From assembly GCF_003391135.1 (NCBI RefSeq), contig NZ_CP031455.1, forward strand, positions 8,459,501 through 8,523,500: a stretch of DNA of 64,000 nucleotides, given 5' to 3'. The notes under the pieces are model-generated. The model made no database searches and had not been told where the DNA came from. It saw nothing but the letters and a program-made list of their open reading frames with translations. Made by a program: the position numbers and the translations under genes. Below, one piece after another: positions 24,858-31,760 of this stretch (position 1 is the stretch's first letter; every line of letters begins with the position of its first letter). Source of the stretch: Streptoverticillium olivoreticuli subsp. olivoreticuli. GTDB lineage: Bacteria; Actinomycetota; Actinomycetes; Streptomycetales; Streptomycetaceae.

Positions 24858-25007
24858 CTAGTGAGGGTTGTCGTCGCCGGCGTTGCAGGAGCACTTGACG
24901 GAGTCCATGACGGTGTCGAGGTCGTCGACCATCGTCACGGCGCTGATTGTCACGGGTGCTGTCTCCGGCGGGCGGGTCGGATAGATCGTTACGGGTACTG
25001 CGGGCAT
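24858..25007 (-). CDS. Candidate rSAM-modified RiPP precursor (49 aa)
   Basis: Begins MPAVPVTIYPTRPPETAP and ends with SVKCSCNAGDDNPH. The middle is hydrophobic/acidic (TISAVTMVDDLDTVMDSV) and the only two cysteines form a Cys-Ser-Cys motif near the C-terminus. The start lies four bases downstream of the radical SAM stop, with GGAAGTGGGG just upstream inside the enzyme gene. A short Cys-bearing peptide next to a SPASM-type radical SAM enzyme is the usual layout of thioether or other rSAM-modified peptides. I do not recognise it as a named family. Confidence 0.65.
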   Translation of the reverse strand: MPAVPVTIYPTRPPETAPVTISAVTMVDDLDTVMDSVKCSCNAGDDNPH

Positions 25008-25011
25008 GTTC

Positions 25012-26130
25012 TTACCCCACTTCCTTTTGTCCGTGCTGGCAGTAGTTGATCAGTGGTGCCTTCGCCTCCTGGTACTGCTTGGCGAGCGGCCGGCACACCA
25101 TGCAAGAGCCGGACAGCGTGCATCCCGAGCAGCCACCGGTGCGAAGCATCAATTTGTCGGCGATTCCGCCGAGTCGGCGGAGTCCCTGGATTCCCTCCGC
25201 CATGAGGTCGATCTGGTCGTCGCGGCCCACCTTGCAGATGCTGACCTTGCCGTGCGGGTCGGCGTGGAAGAACGTGTGACCGGCGTTGCAGCCGGTGAAC
25301 CGCTTCCGCTCTTTCAAGTGGGCGGCGGACTGGGCGAGCAGGGACTCGGCACCGCCGTAGATCGTCGGCGTCATGTTCGTGTACACGTTGTGCTCAAGTC
25401 CCCAGCCTTCGGCCATGTCGACCATGCGCTGAACTTCTTCGGCGCTCTCGTTCGTGACCACGATGTTCAGCCGTACCGGCAGCCTCGCCTCGATCGCAGC
25501 GTCGATGCCGCGCCGGAACGCCCGATAGGAACCGCGGCGCTGCGTGAGCCTGTCGTAGCTCTCCTCAGTGGCTCCGTAAACGCTTACCACGAGCCGGTAC
25601 GGCGGGTACTTCGCGAAGAGGTCGAGCAACGCCGGATGCCAGAGACGGGATGCGTTGGTCGAGATTGTCAGCATCATGCCCAGCTCGTACGCCAGGGCGT
25701 ACGCGTCGGCGAAGTGCTTGTCGATCGTCGGCTCGCCCCCGGTGATCTGGAGCCAGAGCACGCCCGCGTCGCGCATGATGTGCAGCAGACGCGCCTTGTC
25801 GCCCCACGGCAGGCCGGCGAACTGTTTGATTCCCAGGTAGCAGTGGCTACAGGCGTAGTTGCACCCGAGGTTGATTTCCCAGCTCGCCCGCACGTAGCCG
25901 TACTCGGACGGTTCGCGTACGAGCAGGTACTCGCCCATGGCCCGGTCGCCGAGACTCAGCCCCCATCGGTCACGGACGGCGTTGAGGAGCCATGGCGGCC
26001 CCGGCATCTCTGCGCCTGCTGTCTGTCGCAGCTCTTCGTAGTTCACCTCAGGGAGCAGGAGACCGGATGTATCCCCGTGCCGTATGAGCATGTGCTGTTC
26101 GAGGAACGGGCTGGCGATGAGTTCGTGCAT
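25012..26130 (-). CDS. Radical SAM/SPASM peptide-modifying enzyme
   Basis: 372-residue protein starting at ATG 26130 after GGAAGAGAGAGGGGC. The radical SAM cluster motif CNYACSHC has its cysteines at 90, 94 and 97; ITGGEPTIDKHF is the SAM-binding GGE segment. The C-terminal region carries further cysteines (FTGCNAGH, VSICKVG, GGCSGCTLSGSCMVC) typical of a SPASM-like domain holding auxiliary Fe-S clusters. An N-terminal 80-residue extension may bind the leader peptide. It probably forms a carbon-sulfur or carbon-carbon crosslink in the adjacent Cys-X-Cys peptide. Confidence 0.85.
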   Translation of the reverse strand: MHELIASPFLEQHMLIRHGDTSGLLLPEVNYEELRQTAGAEMPGPPWLLNAVRDRWGLSLGDRAMGEYLLVREPSEYGYVRASWEINLGCNYACSHCYLGIKQFAGLPWGDKARLLHIMRDAGVLWLQITGGEPTIDKHFADAYALAYELGMMLTISTNASRLWHPALLDLFAKYPPYRLVVSVYGATEESYDRLTQRRGSYRAFRRGIDAAIEARLPVRLNIVVTNESAEEVQRMVDMAEGWGLEHNVYTNMTPTIYGGAESLLAQSAAHLKERKRFTGCNAGHTFFHADPHGKVSICKVGRDDQIDLMAEGIQGLRRLGGIADKLMLRTGGCSGCTLSGSCMVCRPLAKQYQEAKAPLINYCQHGQKEVG

Positions 26131-26158
26131 GCCCCTCTCTCTTCCTTGAGTGTGGAGC

Positions 26159-26221
26159 CCCGCCCCTGCCGGGATACGGCCCGTGGGGGAAGCACGGTGG
26201 AAAGGCACCGGCAGGGGCGGG
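26159..26221 (-). promoter_or_regulatory. Long-loop inverted repeat in the rSAM 5' region
   Basis: Perfect 14-bp arms CCCGCCCCTGCCGG (26159-26172) and CCGGCAGGGGCGGG (26208-26221) separated by 35 bases, between the 31-aa gene and the rSAM gene. It would form a very stable stem in the transcript just upstream of the rSAM ribosome site. It may act as attenuator or processing site. Confidence 0.5.
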
Positions 26222-26234
26222 AGTCGAGTGCGTT

Positions 26235-26330
26235 CTACGGGCCGCGATACGGGTCGCTGATGATCGCGAGCGGGACGACGATGGCGACCCACATGCAGAT
26301 CCAGGCCAGGACTGCTAATCGCTGCTTCAC
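26235..26330 (-). CDS. Small membrane peptide (31 aa), island
   Basis: Begins with GTG and reads MKQRLAVLAWICMWVAIVVP then LAIISDPYRGP: one transmembrane span with a basic N-terminus. The GTG overlaps the TGA of the preceding 71-aa gene (GTGA), so translation is coupled. Codon 5 is TTA, the rare leucine codon read by bldA tRNA in Streptomyces, so expression may be growth-phase dependent. Function unknown; possibly an immunity or export helper for the rSAM peptide. Confidence 0.5.
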   Translation of the reverse strand: MKQRLAVLAWICMWVAIVVPLAIISDPYRGP

Positions 26331-26542
26331 TTCTGGGCATCGATCGGTCGTACGGACGGGATCTCGGTCGACCACTCAAGGCCACCGCCAGGCGGGAGCA
26401 ACCACACGCAGGACGGCGTCTTCTCGTGGCTGTACGGTTGCCCAATGCCGTGAACGATGCCCTCACGGTCTGTCGCGGTGTCCATCACCCGCGCACCGCG
26501 GCAGAGCCACTTCGGCAAGGTCCCCGGGCGCGTGGCAGTCAT
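26327..26542 (-). CDS. Small conserved-type protein (71 aa), island
   Basis: Reads MTATRPGTLPKWLCRGARVM followed by DTATDREGIVHGIG and a WLLPPGGGLEWS motif. The pattern (short basic start, RPGxRVxDTATxREGxV, VWLRPxGGGxEW) is familiar from small proteins beside XRE-type regulators in Streptomyces, but has no assigned role that I know. It diverges from the XRE gene and heads the minus-strand run containing the 31-aa peptide, rSAM enzyme and precursor. Confidence 0.6.
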   Translation of the reverse strand: MTATRPGTLPKWLCRGARVMDTATDREGIVHGIGQPYSHEKTPSCVWLLPPGGGLEWSTEIPSVRPIDAQK

Positions 26543-26762
26543 CGATGGCTCCTGACACTGGTCCCGGCATCGTCTGTCGTCCGTGCGATAGCCGCTCTTC
26601 CGGGCCTGTTCAAGACTTGCCTCCTCGCTGCATAGCTCGTCGGAAGCGGTGCATCACCAGTGCACCGCCAGAGCGAGCGCCGTGGGTGCTGTGAGACCGG
26701 ACGTTCAGGCGGACGTTTTCGCCTACGGTGAGGGGACAATCCGCGGTTGCGAGGGGAAGCGC

Positions 26763-28040
26763 ATGGCGGGCAAGACGAACAGCAGACTCGCGCGGTTACG
26801 GCAAGCTGCTGGGTACACGCAGGAATCGTTCGTGGCGGCGTTCACACAGGAAGCCACGCGGCTGGGTCTCGACGCGTCCGTAAGCGTGCGGCAATTGCGA
26901 CGGTGGGAGCGCGAGGAGCCCCCACCGCTGCCACATCCAAGCCAGCAGATCGTGTTGGAAGCAATGTTCGGCGTACCGCTGGTCGAGTTGGAGTTCGACG
27001 TTCCCCGACACCGCGTGACGGTCTCGGCGCCGATCAGCGACGCTGGAGACGTGAAGAGGAGAAGGTTCGTAGCGGACACGGGTGCCCTAGCTGTGGCTGC
27101 GCTTGTCCCCGCGATGCCAGGGCCGCGCGTCGGCACAGCCGACATTGGACGCCTACGGTCACAGTTGGATGGCCTTTACCGGACGGACCACGCGACGGGC
27201 AGTGTCCCGGCCATGACGCAGGCTCGCCGACTTGAAGGCGAGATCACGCAGGCCCTCGGTGCAGCCTCTTACACCTGCCGCATCGGCCATGAACTACGGA
27301 CGATGCTAGCCGAGCTGTACGGGCACCGAGCCTGGTACGGATACGACGGAGGCCGCATCGACGAGGGTCGCGCCGCGTGTATGGAGGCTCTCGCCGCGGC
27401 ACAGCTCGTCGACAACCCGCTGCTACAAGTCTCCGTGCTGGAAACCCTCGTGCTCCTCGCCATCAAGGCAGACCGAACGTGGGAGGCCGCAAGCGCGGTG
27501 GAGAACGCCTACCGCCTCGCCACGCGCGTGGGCGCCGGCCCGGCAGTACACCTGGTGATCGCGCTGCGCGATGCCAACGTCGCCACGCACGCCGGCGACC
27601 TTGCCGGCACCCGCCGCGCCTTGAGCCGTGCGGTCAGTCACCAGGGCCGCACGGACTGCGACACGGATGTGCCCAACTGGGCACAGTTCGTAGGCCCCTT
27701 CGAAGTCGACTACGCAACAGCAGACATGTACGTCCGAGCAGAACAGCCCAACCGAGCCGTGCCGTTCCTTCGGGCCGCCGTGAACGGCATCGGCGGCGAA
27801 CTCGTCCGCAACAGCGTCTCCTATCGCGTGAAACTTGCGGGTGTGCTGCTCGCCGCCGGGGAAGCCGACGAAGCGTGCGCGGAAATGAACCGCGTCCTCG
27901 ATACATGCGGTGGCATCTCCTCACCGCGCTTGCTGGAGAAGATCCGCGAGTTTCACCGAGCCGCCACTCACGTCGACAGCACTGCGACCCGCGACTGCGC
28001 GGTGCGCATCCGCGAGACCATGCAAAGGGGCACCTCATGA
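26763..28040 (+). CDS. XRE-type regulator with TPR-like C-terminal region
   Basis: 425-residue protein. The N-terminal helix-turn-helix (RLRQAAGYTQESFVAAF ... VSVRQLRRWE) spans about residues 8-52, followed by a helical region with repeating Ala-rich units (AAAQLVDNPLLQVSVLETLV, TRRALSRAV, RAAVNGIGGELV) resembling tetratricopeptide sensor domains. ATG 26763 follows GAGGGGAAGC. It diverges from the small-protein/rSAM operon and overlaps the next GNAT gene, so it is the likely regulator of the island locus. Confidence 0.85.
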   Translation: MAGKTNSRLARLRQAAGYTQESFVAAFTQEATRLGLDASVSVRQLRRWEREEPPPLPHPSQQIVLEAMFGVPLVELEFDVPRHRVTVSAPISDAGDVKRRRFVADTGALAVAALVPAMPGPRVGTADIGRLRSQLDGLYRTDHATGSVPAMTQARRLEGEITQALGAASYTCRIGHELRTMLAELYGHRAWYGYDGGRIDEGRAACMEALAAAQLVDNPLLQVSVLETLVLLAIKADRTWEAASAVENAYRLATRVGAGPAVHLVIALRDANVATHAGDLAGTRRALSRAVSHQGRTDCDTDVPNWAQFVGPFEVDYATADMYVRAEQPNRAVPFLRAAVNGIGGELVRNSVSYRVKLAGVLLAAGEADEACAEMNRVLDTCGGISSPRLLEKIREFHRAATHVDSTATRDCAVRIRETMQRGTS

Positions 28041-28594
28041 CGCAGCAAGAGGCAATCACTGTCGAGCGTCTGGACGGGCTGGCTGCGGCGCAGGCTGAGG
28101 GGGCGTTCCGGCTGGTCTATGCCGAGGTGTTCGCCGAACCGCCCTACGGCGAGACCGAGGACAACGTCACAGCGACTTTCCGGCGGTTCCGTTCCCAGAC
28201 CCGAAAGCGCGCCTTCCGCGGCGCCCTCGCCCGCACGGACGATGGCGAGCCGGTCGGCATCGCTTACGGCTACCTGCTCGGCCCCAACACCGGATGGTGG
28301 GACCAACTCGTCACGCCCGTGCCCGACGACATGCGACGGGAGGACGGACACCGCACCTTCGGCCTGATGGAGCTTGCCCTACGCACGCCATGGCGCGGGC
28401 GTGGCATTGCTCGCCAACTGCACTACGCCGTACTCAATGACGTCGAGGCTGAGCGCGTTCTGCTCAACGTCCATCCGGACAGCACGGCGGCACAAGCCGC
28501 GTACCGCTCATGGGGGTACCGGAAGGTCGGGGAAGCGCGCCCGTGGAACGGTGCCGAACTTCATGACGTGATGGTGCTCGACCTCCTCAAGTGA
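28037..28594 (+). CDS. GNAT N-acetyltransferase, partner of XRE regulator
   Basis: 185-residue GNAT protein. The acetyl-CoA loop is LRTPWRGRGIARQLHYAVL, followed by VLLNVHPDSTAAQAAYRSWGYRKVGEA, the canonical end of the fold. Its ATG overlaps the XRE stop (ATGA), so the two are translated together. Being encoded on the same small island as the rSAM peptide, it could acetylate the peptide or an amine in its target. Confidence 0.85.
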   Translation: MTQQEAITVERLDGLAAAQAEGAFRLVYAEVFAEPPYGETEDNVTATFRRFRSQTRKRAFRGALARTDDGEPVGIAYGYLLGPNTGWWDQLVTPVPDDMRREDGHRTFGLMELALRTPWRGRGIARQLHYAVLNDVEAERVLLNVHPDSTAAQAAYRSWGYRKVGEARPWNGAELHDVMVLDLLK

Positions 28595-28623
28595 CCCTGT
28601 AGTCCGTCGAACGAGGCTGTCAT

Positions 28624-28788
28624 CACCCTCTGGCTCACCCCGGCGTCGCCCCCGCCGAAGTCGCCCGCCGCGCAGGGTACAGCATTGCCGTCCTTCACAG
28701 CTTTCACCACAAGGTCCTCGAACGGCGGCACGAAGACAACGCCTGCATCGAACGAGCCCTTACCGAGGCTGCCGGACCACAGCCTTAG
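28624..28788 (+). pseudogene. Tyrosine-recombinase integrase, C-terminal remnant
   Basis: The frame ending at TAG 28786 reads HPLAHPGVAPAEVARRAGYS then IAVLHSFHHKVLERRHEDNA and about 15 more residues. This matches the extreme C-terminus of actinobacterial phage/AICE integrases (VARRAGHSIAVLxRFYAKVL) including the region of the catalytic Tyr, here replaced by His (SFHHKVL). No upstream integrase sequence is present. The remnant shows that the island once belonged to an integrating element. An IS1380 element is inserted directly at its stop codon. Confidence 0.65.
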
Positions 28789-30472
28789 CCTTGATCCACC
28801 GCCGGACGCCTTGTGGATAACGTCTTGGAAAACAAGAAAGTGCCTTGTGACCTGCAATGATGGGAGTTCTTCAGGCTTCCAGCACGCATAATCAGCAAGG
28901 CACTTCCGAGATGCAAGTTTCCCACACGCCAGCGGCGGTCTCCGCCGTGTTCGATGACCCGAATCTGATCGCGCATGCCGGGCTGGTCCCGGTGATGCGA
29001 CTGGCCGGGCGGTGCGGTCTGCCCCGGCTGGTGACGGAGAAGGTGAGGCTGACCGGGGCGAAGAACGGCGCGGGTGCGGCGGCGGACGCCAAGGTCACCA
29101 GCATCGTGGCCGGCATGGCCGCAGGGGCCGACAGCATCGACGACCTGGGCGCGCTGCGCCACGGCGCGATGCCGACCGTGTTCCGAGGGATCCGTGCCCC
29201 GTCCACCCTGGGCACCTTCCTCCGCTCCTTCACCCATGGCCATGCCCTCCAACTCCACGCTGTCCACCGCAGGTTCCTCGCGGAACTGGCCGCGCACACC
29301 CCGCTGCTGCCCGGCTCCGACGAGAAGGCATTCATCGATGTCGATTCCACCCACAAACGCGTCTACGGCCGGGCCAAGCAGGGTGCCGAGTACGGCCGGT
29401 TCAAAGGCATCCGCACCCTGCACCCCCTGCTCGCCACGATCTGCACCCCCGCCTCCCGGCCGGTGATCGCCACCGTGCGGATGCGCCGCGGCAAAGCCGC
29501 CGACTCCCGCGGCGCCCCGAAACTCGTCAGCGAGGCCCTGGCCACCGCCGTCGAGGCCGGCTGCACCGGCATGCGCATCCTGCGCGCGGACTCGCAGTTC
29601 TACAACGCCGGTGTCATCGCCGCCTGCCGCCGGGCCGGCGCCCACTTCTCGGTCACCACCGGCATGAACCCCTCCATCAAACGGGCCATCCACAGCATCC
29701 CCGACACCGCCTGGCAGCAGATCACCTACCCGACCGCAGTGCCCGACCCGGAGACCGGCGACCTCATCCCGGACGCCGAAGTCGCCGAGATACCCGTCTA
29801 CGCCGCCTTCGTCAGCCGCAGGAAAGCCTCGCGGGTCACGGCCCGGCTGATCGTGCGCCGGGTCCGTGACCTCGCCAAACCCGCCACCGTGGGCGAGCAG
29901 GGCGAGTTGTTCCCCGTCTGGCGCTACCACCCGTTCTTCACCGACAATCCCGCCCGGACCCTCCAGGCCGAGCAAGAACACCGCCACCACGCCGTCGTCG
30001 AACAGGTCATCGCCGACAGCAAAGCCTCCGCCCTGGCCCACCTGCCCTCGGGACACTTCCATGCCAACTCCGCCTGGCTGACCCTGTGGGCGATGACCTG
30101 CAACCTGCTGCGGGCGGCCGGCGCACTGGCCTCCGCCTTCCACGCCAAGGCCACCACCGCCACTCTCCGCACCCACCTGGTCCAGGTTCCGGCCCGGATC
30201 GCCCGCTCCGCACGACGCATCACCCTGCACCTGCCGCACAACTGGCCCTGGCAGCATGCCTGGACACACCTCTTCGACACCGTCCACGGCCCACCCGGCT
30301 GACACGACCAGCCCCTACCCGACCCGCCCACCGCCAGGGCCCAACCGGAACCGAACCCGTGGAAAAGCTGGGCAGACCAGCGACTACAACCTGCCCATGC
30401 CCAACCACCGACCTCAAACCGGCTCGAAACCGGTCACAAGATCACTCCCCAAACCACGTCGGTGGATCAGGG
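28789..30472 (+). mobile_element. IS1380-family insertion sequence
   Basis: 1684-bp element. The imperfect terminal inverted repeats are CCTTGATCCACCG at 28789-28801 and CGGTGGATCAGGG at 30460-30472 (12 of 13 match). A direct repeat CTTAG flanks it (28784-28788 and 30473-30477), which covers the 4-bp duplication normally made by this family. It landed exactly on the stop codon of the integrase remnant, so it arrived after the integrase had decayed or been truncated. Confidence 0.9.
28911..30302 (+). CDS. IS1380-family transposase
   Basis: 463-residue DDE transposase. ATG 28911 lies after CACTTCCGAG. Family features: the Asp of FIDVDSTHKRVYG, the second Asp in MRILRADSQFYNAGVI and the C-terminal EHRHHAVVEQVIADSKASALAHLP with the catalytic Glu. 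The reading frame is complete, so the element may be active. Confidence 0.93.
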   Translation: MQVSHTPAAVSAVFDDPNLIAHAGLVPVMRLAGRCGLPRLVTEKVRLTGAKNGAGAAADAKVTSIVAGMAAGADSIDDLGALRHGAMPTVFRGIRAPSTLGTFLRSFTHGHALQLHAVHRRFLAELAAHTPLLPGSDEKAFIDVDSTHKRVYGRAKQGAEYGRFKGIRTLHPLLATICTPASRPVIATVRMRRGKAADSRGAPKLVSEALATAVEAGCTGMRILRADSQFYNAGVIAACRRAGAHFSVTTGMNPSIKRAIHSIPDTAWQQITYPTAVPDPETGDLIPDAEVAEIPVYAAFVSRRKASRVTARLIVRRVRDLAKPATVGEQGELFPVWRYHPFFTDNPARTLQAEQEHRHHAVVEQVIADSKASALAHLPSGHFHANSAWLTLWAMTCNLLRAAGALASAFHAKATTATLRTHLVQVPARIARSARRITLHLPHNWPWQHAWTHLFDTVHGPPG

Positions 30473-30500
30473 CTTAGAAATCCCCAGAGCACCCAGCAAG

Positions 30501-30540
30501 AGTGCAGTCCGCCGCACAGCAAGCGGCAGGCTGCACTTTT
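30501..30540 (+). terminator. Rho-independent terminator
   Basis: Arms AGTGCAG and CTGCACT with an inner CCGC/GCGG stem, followed directly by TTTTCT. Before the IS1380 insertion it would have stood about 25 bases after the integrase stop, so it is probably the old integrase terminator. Confidence 0.65.
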
Positions 30541-30867
30541 CTGTGCCGGTGGTAGACCAATGCAACCAAGCCTGATGTGATTCCCCGAATCTCATACGCA
30601 CGCCACTGCTGCTCGGTACAGTAGCCAGCGTCCAGAATGCGACTGTCGACCTCGCCCGGCGCGGCGGGACATCACCGTCAACATCGCGAATGCGTCACAG
30701 CGAACGCCTGGACCACCCACACACGAAGACTCTCTCCGTCAGGAGAGGGACAACTGAATAGGACTGAGTCGTCGCGCCGGTACGCACTCGGCCCTCACCG
30801 TTGCCAACAAGACGGTGGGCTGGCTGAGGTGTACCGCCGAAGTCTGGCCCACATGAAGGAGCCAGCA
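30541..30867. other. Intergenic, no gene seen
   Basis: Noncoding stretch after the terminator. No reading frame with convincing coding character. A small CTCTCC-GTCA-GGAGAG hairpin lies near 30735. It may hold the promoter of the small membrane gene that follows. Confidence 0.5.
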
Positions 30868-31071
30868 TTGGACCTCACGCGCTACCCCTCAGCGACCGTC
30901 GCTTTCGTTGATGTCCCGTCACTGAACGCTTTGCCAGTGGCTATCCCCCTGCTCGTCGTGTTCCTCGGCACGTGGGCGATCATCGCAGTGAGCCGGGCAA
31001 CAGACCTCACGGCAGTGATCAAAGCCTTGTCGGAGTGGCTTCCCTGGAACCGTGGAGGCAGGAGGCGTTGA
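30868..31071 (+). CDS. Small membrane protein (67 aa)
   Basis: TTG 30868 is chosen because AAGGAG lies seven bases upstream; the in-frame ATG 15 bases earlier overlaps that site and has none of its own. The protein starts MDLTRYPSATVAFVDVP, has one strong hydrophobic span (ALPVAIPLLVVFLGTWAIIA) and ends in a basic tail (WNRGGRRR). No family recognised. It lies on the island between the old integrase terminator and the tRNA-like sequence. Confidence 0.45.
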   Translation: MDLTRYPSATVAFVDVPSLNALPVAIPLLVVFLGTWAIIAVSRATDLTAVIKALSEWLPWNRGGRRR

Positions 31072-31181
31072 GCAGGGAAAACCTGAGCAAAGCCTGCCCT
31101 CAGCCCCCGAGCTGCCGGCGGTACAAGGGGAGACAGACCACAAGCGGAAGGGGTGCCCCCAACTCCGGTGCACTCCTTCTG

Positions 31182-31201
31182 TCTTGTGCTAGTGCTCACA
31201 A
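31182..31201 (-). terminator. Hairpin after the tRNA-like sequence
   Basis: CTTGTG and CACAAG arms around eight bases, lying just past the 3' end of the tRNA-Ser-like sequence on the minus strand. Looks like the leftover of a tRNA transcription terminator. Confidence 0.35.
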
Positions 31202-31202
31202 G

Positions 31203-31265
31203 GCAGAGGCTGTGGTATTCGAACCCACGGTGACGTTGCTGCCACTTCGGTTTTCAAGACCGTTC
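31203..31265 (-). repeat. tRNA-Ser-like 3' half (possible attachment-site remnant)
   Basis: On the minus strand the sequence reads as an anticodon arm CGGTCTTGAAAACCG (anticodon TGA), a long variable arm, then a T-arm GTGGGTTCGAATACCAC and an acceptor-like end. The T-stem has a mismatch at its inner pair and no matching 5' acceptor or D-arm precedes it, so it is not a working tRNA. Elements that integrate into tRNA genes leave just such 3' halves as att sites. Confidence 0.45.
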
Positions 31266-31278
31266 CTCAGTATGGCTT

Positions 31279-31296
31279 GGGAGCCACGCGGCTCCC
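31279..31296. repeat. Perfect hairpin GGGAGCC-n4-GGCTCCC
   Basis: Seven-base arms with the four-base loop ACGC directly beside the tRNA-like sequence. Terminator-like but without a T-run; role unclear. Confidence 0.3.
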
Positions 31297-31510
31297 AGGG
31301 CATCGGCCCCCCTTCCGGCGGCGAGTAGCAGGGGCAGGCACTTGGTCCACTCCCGCGCCCGGTGGCCCAGTGTGTCCCGGCCGATGTCTGCCTCGCATGC
31401 CTCCCCAGCGCGGCAGGTCACGGTCGGCGGTCCCGCGGGCGCGGCGCACACGACGGACACAGGGCCGGCAGGGTGCGACTGCCTGTGATGGCGCCCGCGG
31501 CCCGGGCACC
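31297..31510. other. Right island junction region
   Basis: No frame here resembles CobW or any other protein I recognise. It lies between the tRNA-like sequence and the resumed CobW C-terminus, so it is either island edge or scrambled chromosome. Confidence 0.4.
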
Positions 31511-31684
31511 GCCCAGGGCCAGGAACTCGTCTTCATCGGCACCGACCTGCGCGCCGACGCGCTGCGGGCGGCCCTCGCGTCCTGCCTGCTGGCAGAGGGC
31601 GAACCCGCGCCCGCCGAGGACGAGTTCCCCGCCTGGGAGACCTACGGGATCGACGCCGCCTGCGAGCACGAGCACGCGGCGTGA
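31511..31684 (+). pseudogene. CobW/YciC GTPase, C-terminal fragment
   Basis: Reads QELVFIGTDLRADALRAALA then SCLLAEGEPAPAEDEF and ends with CEHEHAA. The QELVFIGxDL...CLL pattern is the end of the CobW C-terminal domain, and a His/Glu-rich tail is common in the zinc-linked members. It is on the same strand as rpmF and the 18-codon CobW 5' fragment at 23841, but about 300 residues of CobW are missing and 7.6 kb of island lies between. No ribosome site or start belongs to it. Confidence 0.7.
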
Positions 31685-31760
31685 CGCTCCGGTCCGGGTG
31701 GCGGTCGCGGCCACGGCGCCACCCGGCCCGGCAATTCGCGGGTGATGGCCCGCCTTGCGC

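Noticed and set aside
31203..31265. Complete tRNA-Ser gene on the minus strand
   Set aside because: No 5' acceptor strand or D-arm precedes the anticodon arm, and the inner T-stem pair is mismatched; kept only as a tRNA-like 3' half.
31277..31510. Coding N-terminal extension of the CobW C-terminal fragment
   Set aside because: The residues are Arg/Pro-rich and do not match CobW; only the part from about 31511 does.
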